From positions 1-18,159 of the forward strand of contig CAYMRB010000182.1 in NCBI GenBank assembly GCA_964392615.1: a stretch of 18,159 nt of DNA, given 5' to 3'. The notes beneath the pieces were generated by a model that worked only from the letters and a program-made list of their open reading frames with translations, had not been told where the DNA came from and did not search any database. Positions within the stretch are counted from its first letter, which is position 1. Each line of letters starts with the position of its first letter. This stretch comes from CAYMRB01 sp964392615 (GTDB lineage: Bacteria; Planctomycetota; UBA8108). A program made the position numbers and the translations under genes. Below, in pieces: positions 1 to 5,264 of this stretch.

Positions 1-45
1 CTCGGTGAGGACGCGGGGGACGAGTAGCACGCTGTCCGCGCTCAT
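1..45 (-). CDS. Possible start of a leftward gene, cut by the window edge
   Basis: An ATG reads leftward from position 45 and stays open for 15 codons to the window edge (MSADSVLLVPRVLTE). Fourteen of the fifteen codons end in G or C, as in the clear genes nearby. An AGGAGG lies 13 nt upstream of the ATG, a little far but usable. If real, this gene diverges from the pilus ATPase operon. Too little is visible to name a product, and such a short open stretch could be chance. Confidence 0.35.
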   Translation of the reverse strand, partial: MSADSVLLVPRVLTE

Positions 46-159
46 CCTCGGGCGCGACCCTCCTGCTACCGCTCCCGGGCCTCCAGGAGCTCCGTGCGGA
101 GTCGATCCCGCCGACGCGGCGGTGGCCCTCGGCTGCGTAAGCTGCGCTGGCTGCTGAGC

Positions 160-200
160 CTCGAGCGTTTCGGGAGCCTCTTCGGCCTCTGAAACCCGAG
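160..200 (+). other. Hairpin just upstream of the pilus-ATPase promoter
   Basis: As RNA of the plus strand, GTTTC (167-171) pairs with GAAAC (191-195). It is extended inward by GGGAGCC/GGCCTCT with two G-U pairs and one mismatch, around a five-base loop, and outward by CTCG (160-163)/CGAG (197-200). The G-U pairs make it more stable on the plus strand. Only a short TTT follows, and this is the start of the -35 box, so it is at best a weak terminator for something to the left, or an operator-like palindrome. Confidence 0.3.
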
Positions 201-228
201 TTTACAACCGCTTCCCGGAGCGTATGAT
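201..228 (+). promoter_or_regulatory. Sigma70-like promoter for the pilus ATPase operon
   Basis: TTTACA (201-206) matches the -35 consensus at five of six positions. After a 16-nt spacer, TATGAT (223-228) matches the -10 consensus at five of six. In this GC-rich window such a pair is unusual. Transcription would start near 235 and leave a leader of about 215 nt before the ATG at 450. No other good promoter was seen between here and the first ATPase gene. Confidence 0.55.
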
Positions 229-234
229 AGACAC

Positions 235-449
235 GTTCGGCCACGACGAAACGTAAGGAATGGTCCCCGGCGCTCGAGCGGCCGACTCGACGTCGTGCAG
301 CAGCCTGTAGGGCTGGTAGGTCTCCCCGAATTCGGACGGCTCATCCGCTCCAGCGCGGCGTCCGCTCCGCTGTTCTTGCGGACGTCGGGTGTTCGTGATG
401 TGAGTGTTGGGGGGACCGTCTGCTTCAGCCCGCGCGTGAGGCGCACAGC
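235..449 (+). promoter_or_regulatory. Long 5' leader of the pilus ATPase operon
   Basis: This stretch has no convincing gene. The only small start that could be followed, ATG at 260, has no usable ribosome site and stops after 16 codons. Because a good promoter lies upstream, it is probably transcribed as a long untranslated leader. I looked for the c-di-GMP (GEMM) riboswitch pattern, which would suit a pilus operon, and did not recognise it. A GTGAGG about 9 nt before the ATG at 450 may be the ribosome site. Confidence 0.3.
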
Positions 450-1874
450 ATGCCCAAACCTGAGGACGTCCTCTTTGGCAAGATCGCGGTGAAGAACCGC
501 CTTGTCGACGAGGCCAAGGTCATGGAATGCCTGCGGTTCTTGGAGAAGAACGGCAACGGCATCAGTCTCGGCGAGCTTCTGCTCAAGAAGGGCTTCATCT
601 CGCAAGCCCACTTCGACGCGATCTCCAGCCGCGTTCGGGGGAAGAGTGGCGATGTCCCTCCCGAGCCGGCCGCGGCGCCGGCGCCGGAGGCGCTCCCCAA
701 GCGTTCGAAACGGCGTTCGGTGAGCGCCTCGCCACGATCGGAGCGACGCCGTGAGATGGACGCCGACCGGCCGCCGAGCGGTCTGGGCATCTCGATCCGA
801 GACATCGCGAACCGCGACTACTCGCACCTCTCGGGTCAACCGATCGACGCGTACCTCCAGGAGGCGCGCAAGATCGGAGCCTCCGACCTTCACTTCCAGG
901 TCGACGCGCCGCCGTTCTTCCGCATGCACGGCACGATCATCTACCTGAAGCACCCGGTGCTGCGTCGCGAGGACACGCGGCCGCGCGTCGAGGAGATCCT
1001 CGACGAGCAGGGCCTCAAGACGTTCGAAGAGCACAACGACCACGATTTCTGCTACGAGGCCGATCACGGTCGCTATCGCGCCAACGTGTTGCACCAGCGC
1101 AAGGGAGTCGACGCCGTATTCCGCGTCATTCCCGAGGAGATCCCGACGCTCGAGGGTCTCCACCTGCCCGACGTGCTTCGAAAGTTCACGAAGTATCGCC
1201 AGGGGATCGTGCTGATCACGGGGCCGGCGGGCTGCGGCAAGACCGCGACGATGGCCGCGCTGGTCGACATCATCAACGAGGAGCAGCGCGACCACATCGT
1301 CACCGTCGAGGAGCCGATCGAGTACATCCTTCCGAGCCGCAACTGCAACGTGAACCAGCGTCATGTGCGAGTGCACACGAAGACGTTCGCGAGCGCGTTG
1401 CGGTCCGCCATGCGCGCCGATCCGGACTACATCTGCGTCGGCGAGATGCGCGACCTCGAGACCGTCTCGATGGCGATCACCGCGGCCGAAACCGGTCACT
1501 TGGTGTTCGGCACGCTGCACACGACCAATGCGATTCGCAGCATCGACCGCATCATCGATGTGTTCCCGCCGAAGGAGCAGGAGCAGATCCGCGCCATGGT
1601 GTCGGAATCGATGCGCGGCGTCATCTCCCAGAAGCTCCTGCCGCGCGCTGACGGGCTCGGGCGCGAGCCGGCGCTCGAGATCATGTTCGCAACGTCCGCC
1701 GTGGCCCACCTGATTCGCGAGAGGAAGACCTTCCAGCTCAACTCGGTGCTTCAGACCGGCGCCAAGGAGGGCATGGTCACGATGGACGATTCCATCGCGG
1801 ACCTTCTGGCGAAGAAGCTCATCACCCGCGAGACCGCCTGGTACTTCGCAGAGACCAAGAGTCGGTTCGAGTAA
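450..1874 (+). CDS. PilT/PilU-like type IV pilus ATPase with extra N-terminal domain
   Basis: This 474-residue protein is a hexameric-type secretion ATPase of the PilT/PilU branch, expected at the inner-membrane base of a type IV pilus, where ATP hydrolysis drives pilus retraction. From about residue 125 it carries the PilT core: an N-terminal PAS-like part (ASDLHFQV), Walker A GPAGCGKT at 258-265, the Asp box VEEPIEYI, Walker B region VGEMRDLETV, His box GTLHTT and a C-terminal HLIRERKTFQL that matches the AIRNLIRE motif of retraction ATPases. Residues 1-63 form an added small domain (LFGKIAVKNRLVDEA, then LGELLLKKGFISQ), similar in style to GspE/MshE N-terminal domains, joined by an Ala/Pro- and Arg-rich linker. 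Cys replaces the usual Ser in Walker A. Its stop overlaps the next ATG by one base (TAATG). PilU is the alternative name; family confidence is high, exact role is not. Confidence 0.93.
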   Translation: MPKPEDVLFGKIAVKNRLVDEAKVMECLRFLEKNGNGISLGELLLKKGFISQAHFDAISSRVRGKSGDVPPEPAAAPAPEALPKRSKRRSVSASPRSERRREMDADRPPSGLGISIRDIANRDYSHLSGQPIDAYLQEARKIGASDLHFQVDAPPFFRMHGTIIYLKHPVLRREDTRPRVEEILDEQGLKTFEEHNDHDFCYEADHGRYRANVLHQRKGVDAVFRVIPEEIPTLEGLHLPDVLRKFTKYRQGIVLITGPAGCGKTATMAALVDIINEEQRDHIVTVEEPIEYILPSRNCNVNQRHVRVHTKTFASALRSAMRADPDYICVGEMRDLETVSMAITAAETGHLVFGTLHTTNAIRSIDRIIDVFPPKEQEQIRAMVSESMRGVISQKLLPRADGLGREPALEIMFATSAVAHLIRERKTFQLNSVLQTGAKEGMVTMDDSIADLLAKKLITRETAWYFAETKSRFE

Positions 1875-2941
1875 TGCCGAAAATCGACGTCTACCTCAAG
1901 AAGCTCGACGAGGTCGGGGGATCCGACCTCCACATGGTTTCCGGTGTACCGCCCAAGGTTCGGGTGCACGGCCGGCTGCGCAAGCTGAACGACACGCCGG
2001 TGGATCCGGTCCAGCTGCGGGAGATCATCGAGGAGATTCTGACGCCGCACCGCAAGAAGCTCTACCGCGAGCGGCAGGACCTCGACCTCGCATACGAGAT
2101 TCCCGGCGTCGCGCGGTTCCGCGTAGCAGCCTTCGTGACGCGCATCGGTCCGGGTGTCGTCTTCCGTCACATCCCGGAGGAGATCAAGCCGCTCAAGTCG
2201 CTCGGGGTACCCGAGGTCATCCTCGAGTACACGAAGCTCAACGCGGGGCTGGTCTTGATCACGGGACCGACCGGCAGCGGCAAGTCGACGACGCTTGCGG
2301 CGCTGCTCGACTACATCAACCGCCGCCAGGAGAAGCACGTCATCACGATCGAGGAGCCGATCGAGTTCGTCCACCAGAACAAGAAGTGCTTCTTCACGCA
2401 GCGTGAGGTCGGTGTCGATTCCGATAGCTTCGCGAACGCGCTGCGGGCCGCGACGCGCGAGGATCCGGACGTCATTCTGGTCGGCGAGCTGCGCGATCCG
2501 GAGACCATCGGCCTGGCGATCACTGCAGCCGAGATGGGCTTCCTCGTGTTCGCTACGCTGCACACGAACAGCGCGGCGAAGACGGTCGACCGCGTCATCG
2601 ACGTGTTCCCCGAGGACCAGCAAAACCAGGTGCGGACGATGCTGTCGGCGACGCTGAAGGGCGTCTGCGCGCAGATCCTCATGCCGCACACCAACGGCAA
2701 GGGCCGCGTGGCGGCGAACGAAATCCTCATGGGGTCGTTTGGCCTCGGGAACATCATCCGCGAGGGCAACGTCGCGAAGATCAACTCGCTGATCGAGGCC
2801 GGAAAAGGCGAGGGCATGCTGTCCATGGACGACGCCATCGAGGCGCGCTACACGGAGGGCATGATCTCGGCGGAGACCGCGTATCTGTACGCGTTCAACA
2901 AGAAGCGCTTCGATCACCTGGACCGCAAGACGGGCGCGTGA
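1874..2941 (+). CDS. pilT: Type IV pilus retraction ATPase PilT
   Basis: A 355-residue protein of normal PilT length and order. It starts with the PAS-like domain (GGSDLHMVSG, then PPKVRVHGRL), followed by canonical Walker A GPTGSGKS at 131-138, Asp box ITIEEPIEFV, Walker B VGELRDPETI, His box ATLHTNSAAKTVDRV and the retraction motif NIIREGNVAKINS. PilT depolymerises the pilus fibre and powers twitching motility, DNA uptake and surface sensing. It is the canonical member of the pair; the upstream gene is a diverged paralogue with an added N-terminal domain. The ATG shares its A with the TAA of the upstream gene, so the two are very likely co-translated, as in pilT-pilU pairs. No pilin, PilB, PilC or PilM-Q genes are in the window, so the rest of the machine must lie elsewhere. 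Confidence 0.95.
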   Translation: MPKIDVYLKKLDEVGGSDLHMVSGVPPKVRVHGRLRKLNDTPVDPVQLREIIEEILTPHRKKLYRERQDLDLAYEIPGVARFRVAAFVTRIGPGVVFRHIPEEIKPLKSLGVPEVILEYTKLNAGLVLITGPTGSGKSTTLAALLDYINRRQEKHVITIEEPIEFVHQNKKCFFTQREVGVDSDSFANALRAATREDPDVILVGELRDPETIGLAITAAEMGFLVFATLHTNSAAKTVDRVIDVFPEDQQNQVRTMLSATLKGVCAQILMPHTNGKGRVAANEILMGSFGLGNIIREGNVAKINSLIEAGKGEGMLSMDDAIEARYTEGMISAETAYLYAFNKKRFDHLDRKTGA

Positions 2942-2957
2942 CGCCTCGCACGATGTC

Positions 2958-3965
2958 ATGAGCTCCGCGAAGGTGCTGGTGACCGACTACGCGTGGCCGA
3001 CGCTCGATGTCGAGCGCTCCGTGCTCGCGGACGTCGATGTCGAACTCGTCGTCGCCGAGACGGGCTGCGAGGACGAGCTCGTCGCGTTGGCCGGTGATGT
3101 CGACGCGATCCTCACGTGCTGGAAGCCGGTGACGCCCGCTGTTCTCGACGCCGCGACGCGCTGTCGCATCGTCGGTCGCTACGGCATCGGACTCGACAAC
3201 ATCGCGCTCGAGCACGCGACCGAGCTCGGCATTCTGGTCGCGAACGTGCCGGACTACTGCGTCGACGAGGTGGCCGATCACACGATCGCGTTGCTCCTGG
3301 CGCTGGCGCGTCGCATCGTGCCGCTCGCATCGCGCACCGCGAACGGTGGGTGGGGACTTCACGGCGCCGAGAGCATTCCGAGGCTACGCGGTCAGACGCT
3401 GGGAATCGTCGGCTACGGCAGCATCGGCCGGGCCGTCGCGCGCCGCGCCGCAGGCTTCGGGCTGCGCGTCCTCGCGTACACGCCTCGGTTGACGGCGGCC
3501 GATCTCGATCCGGTCGTCGCGGCGGCGGGCGGCGAGGTCACGAGCGACCTCGGCAACCTCCTCGAGCGCTCGGACTGGATCTCACTGCATCTGCCGCTGA
3601 CGGCCGGGACCGAGGGGTTGATCGACGCCGCTGCGCTCGACCGGATGAAGCCGTCCGCGCGGCTGATCAACACCTCGCGTGGAGCGGTGGTCGACGAGAA
3701 GGCCCTCGCCGCGGCCCTCGAGTCGAAGCGCATCGCCGGCGCCGCCCTCGACGTGCTGCGCCGCGAACCGCCTCCGGGGGACCACCCTCTCCTTCGACGC
3801 GACGACGTCATCGTCACGCCGCACGCGGCGTTCTACTCGGCGGCGGCCATCGAGGAGCTCGCGCGGCGAGCGGCACAAGAGGTCGCACGAGTGCTGCGCG
3901 GCGAGCGTCCGGAGAGCCTCGTCAACCCGGCGGTGCTGGGGCGCGAGAACGCGCGGCTGCGGTGA
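2958..3965 (+). CDS. D-isomer-specific 2-hydroxyacid dehydrogenase (PGDH/CtBP-like)
   Basis: A 335-residue NAD-dependent dehydrogenase of the D-2-hydroxyacid family, which interconverts 2-oxoacids and D-2-hydroxyacids in the cytoplasm. The nucleotide-binding loop GYGSIG is at 152-157 within LGIVGYGSIG. The three catalytic residues are present: Arg241 in NTSRGAVVDE, Glu270 in DVLRREPP and His289 in TPHAAFYS. The substrate-side signature GRYGIGLDNI and the VPDYCVDEVADHT segment are typical of the CtBP/phosphoglycerate dehydrogenase-like branch. It lacks the C-terminal ACT or ASB regulatory domains of full-length SerA, so serine synthesis is only one possibility; glyoxylate/hydroxypyruvate or another 2-oxoacid is equally possible. 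It begins 16 nt after pilT in the same direction and may share its transcript, without an obvious functional link. No strong ribosome site precedes the ATG. Confidence 0.92.
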   Translation: MSSAKVLVTDYAWPTLDVERSVLADVDVELVVAETGCEDELVALAGDVDAILTCWKPVTPAVLDAATRCRIVGRYGIGLDNIALEHATELGILVANVPDYCVDEVADHTIALLLALARRIVPLASRTANGGWGLHGAESIPRLRGQTLGIVGYGSIGRAVARRAAGFGLRVLAYTPRLTAADLDPVVAAAGGEVTSDLGNLLERSDWISLHLPLTAGTEGLIDAAALDRMKPSARLINTSRGAVVDEKALAAALESKRIAGAALDVLRREPPPGDHPLLRRDDVIVTPHAAFYSAAAIEELARRAAQEVARVLRGERPESLVNPAVLGRENARLR

Positions 3966-4006
3966 GCCGACGACTCGGGGGCCGTGACGCGGCGGTGACA
4001 TCGTTC

Positions 4007-4021
4007 TGCGATACTGGTCGC
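4007..4021 (+). promoter_or_regulatory. Extended -10 promoter, possibly giving a leaderless mRNA
   Basis: TGC followed by GATACT (4010-4015) fits an extended -10 element (TGn plus hexamer, 4 of 6 matches). It ends six bases before the ATGATG at 4022. Transcription starting the usual seven bases after the hexamer would begin at the start codon itself. No Shine-Dalgarno sequence lies before this gene, which agrees with leaderless translation. No convincing -35 was found. Confidence 0.35.
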
Positions 4022-4480
4022 ATGATGACACCGACGAAACGGGCTCTTCTCGGCGTCCTCGGTTGCGGCGTCGTGGTGTGTGTGGCGGCGGTGGTCTGGC
4101 GCGTCGCGGAGAGGTGGGGTGGTGGGGAGCCGGCGGTCGAATCCGACGTGCTTCCGTCGTCTGCCGAGCCGCCCGAGACGATGTCGGCCATTCGACTCAA
4201 GAACTACTCGGGCAGCATAGCGCCTCTGCTGCGCGGGGTCGCGCCGCCGATCGATGGGTTCGTCGAGGACATCGAGCCGGATCTCCGTCTGGTCGTCCTG
4301 TCGGTCGGCAAGAACGACGATGTGAAGCCCGGCTTCGAGTTCACGGTCTATCGGGGGAGCCGCTTCATCGCGAAGGTCCAGGTCACCAAGGTGTACGACA
4401 ACCTCAGCGGGGCCCGCATCCTCTTCCCCGACGACGCGGTGGTGAACAAGGGCGACCGAGTGACGACGCGGATCAACTGA
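4022..4480 (+). CDS. Small membrane-anchored protein with FlgT-like C-terminal domain (copy 1)
   Basis: A 152-residue protein with one N-terminal membrane segment (about residues 8-26, ALLGVLGCGVVVCVAAVVW), a low-complexity Gly/Pro/Ser linker (about 32-75) and a C-terminal globular part of about 70 residues. That part contains LVVLSVGKNDDVKPGFEFTVYRG followed by a beta-rich FIAKVQVTKVYDN-type run and ends with DDAVVNKGDRVTTRIN. This pattern resembles the beta-barrel C-terminal domain of FlgT and similar domains common in planctomycete envelope proteins; I recall the family but cannot search it. The domain should face the periplasm. It is paralogous to the next gene, 3 nt downstream. The second ATG (4025) matches the start of the paralogue and is an equally good start. 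Molecular function is unknown. Confidence 0.8.
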   Translation: MMTPTKRALLGVLGCGVVVCVAAVVWRVAERWGGGEPAVESDVLPSSAEPPETMSAIRLKNYSGSIAPLLRGVAPPIDGFVEDIEPDLRLVVLSVGKNDDVKPGFEFTVYRGSRFIAKVQVTKVYDNLSGARILFPDDAVVNKGDRVTTRIN

Positions 4481-4576
4481 ACGATGACAGCGACGAAACG
4501 GGCTCTTCTCGGCGTCCTCGGTTGTGGCGTCGTCGTGTGTGTGGCGGCGGTGGTCTGGCGCGTGGCGGAGAGGTGG
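4025..4576 (+). repeat. Tandem duplication: near-identical 5' ends of the two anchored-protein genes
   Basis: The 93 nt from 4025 to 4117 and from 4484 to 4576 match at 89 positions. The offset is 459 bp, the length of copy 1 plus a 3-nt spacer. Identity drops abruptly after the AERW codons. This is a local tandem gene duplication and a possible site of recombination or gene conversion. Confidence 0.85.
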
Positions 4577-4897
4577 GAGCCGCCTTCCGAGGTGGAGACG
4601 CCGTCAGGAGGATTCCAGGCGCGGGAGGGGCTGTTCTACACGGCTCGGGGGCCGCTCCCGCCACCGATCGAAGGGGTTGTCGAGGACGTCGACTCGGAGC
4701 TCCGCCTCGTCGTCCTTTCGGTCGGCAAGAACGACGGTGTCAAGCCCGGCTACGAATTCACCGTGTATCGAGGCGATCGTTTCATCGCGAAGGTCCGCGT
4801 CACCAAGACCTACGACAATCTGAGCGGCGCGCGCATTCTCCTTCCCGACGACGCGGTGGTCCAGAGGGGGGATCGCGCGATGACACTCGTCAACTGA
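4484..4897 (+). CDS. Small membrane-anchored protein with FlgT-like C-terminal domain (copy 2)
   Basis: A 137-residue paralogue of the preceding protein with the same plan: short basic N-terminus (MTATKR), one membrane segment nearly identical to copy 1, a different and shorter linker (about 31-65), and a C-terminal beta-rich domain with SVGKNDGVKPGYEFTVYRGD and a terminal DDAVVQRGDRAMTLVN. It starts 3 nt after the stop of copy 1 and has no clear ribosome site, so it is probably coupled to copy 1. The first 93 nt of the two genes differ at only four positions. The linkers do not align, and the C-terminal halves are similar but less so. This implies duplication followed by unequal divergence or local gene conversion. 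Function is unknown; a periplasmic beta-domain on a single anchor suggests a structural or scaffolding part. Confidence 0.82.
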   Translation: MTATKRALLGVLGCGVVVCVAAVVWRVAERWEPPSEVETPSGGFQAREGLFYTARGPLPPPIEGVVEDVDSELRLVVLSVGKNDGVKPGYEFTVYRGDRFIAKVRVTKTYDNLSGARILLPDDAVVQRGDRAMTLVN

Positions 4898-5264
4898 CTC
4901 TCGGAGCCGATCAGGACAGTGGAACCAGCCGCCATCGGCACCGCAGCTGGCCCTCGGGCGGTCGTCGATCCGAGGACGGTGGAAGGAAGAACCACGGATC
5001 CACGCGAATGAACGCGGATCGGAAGAGGAGCGAATCGGCGGTAGTCGAACCTGTCCGTCGGGGCGGGTTCACGAGGCGCCCGACCGGGCCTTCGCGGGCT
5101 GCAGTTTCGTCAGAGCGCGCCCTCCTGGTTTCCGATTCGCGTTCATTCGCGTGGATCCGCGGTTCCGGCTCGTCCGCTGATCGACGATTGACGCCAACAG
5201 CTCGGACGGCCTCCGACTTCGGGTTCCGGGCGCGGACGCACCCTGTCGCCAGGAGTCTGCTGCG
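4898..5264. other. Intergenic region without a gene, containing an inverted repeat
   Basis: These 367 nt separate a rightward gene (stop at 4897) from a leftward one (stop at 5265). I see no credible coding region. It contains an imperfect palindrome, CCTCGG...CCGAGG (about 4950-4980), and the 34-bp inverted repeat described separately. Being between two convergent 3' ends, it is expected to hold transcription terminators, but no classic hairpin with a T-run was found. Confidence 0.7.
4989..5165. repeat. Long inverted repeat, MITE-like or intergenic repeat element
   Basis: The left arm (4989-5022) and the right arm (5132-5165) are reverse complements over 34 bp with two mismatches. They enclose 109 bp with no gene. 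The core of the arm reads GGATCCACGCGAATGAACG. Accidental translation gives the 'NHGSTRMNADRK' type of peptide, which I recall as a recurring false-protein pattern from dispersed repeats with 'accacggat...cacggat' arms in planctomycetes, acidobacteria and related genomes. No transposase is present. It may be a non-autonomous element, or a bidirectional structure between convergent genes. Confidence 0.7.

Noticed and set aside
66..240. Basic leftward peptide ending at 66 as a small ribosomal-type gene
   Set aside because: No start codon fits in the upstream part of the frame, and no ribosomal protein signature was recognised.
260..310. Leader peptide in the pilus operon leader
   Set aside because: Sixteen codons from ATG 260 with the only purine-rich stretch one base from the start; no regulatory codon run.
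66..1709. Long leftward open frame opposite the first pilus ATPase gene
   Set aside because: High-GC shadow of the real gene: the product is Arg/Asp/Leu-rich with no family signature, and the opposite strand has complete PilT motifs. The similar frame at 1751-2959 is rejected for the same reason.
3116..4021. In-frame upstream extension of the first anchored-protein gene
   Set aside because: The extension is an Arg-rich shadow of the hydroxyacid dehydrogenase gene; the real start is at 4022/4025, matching the paralogue.
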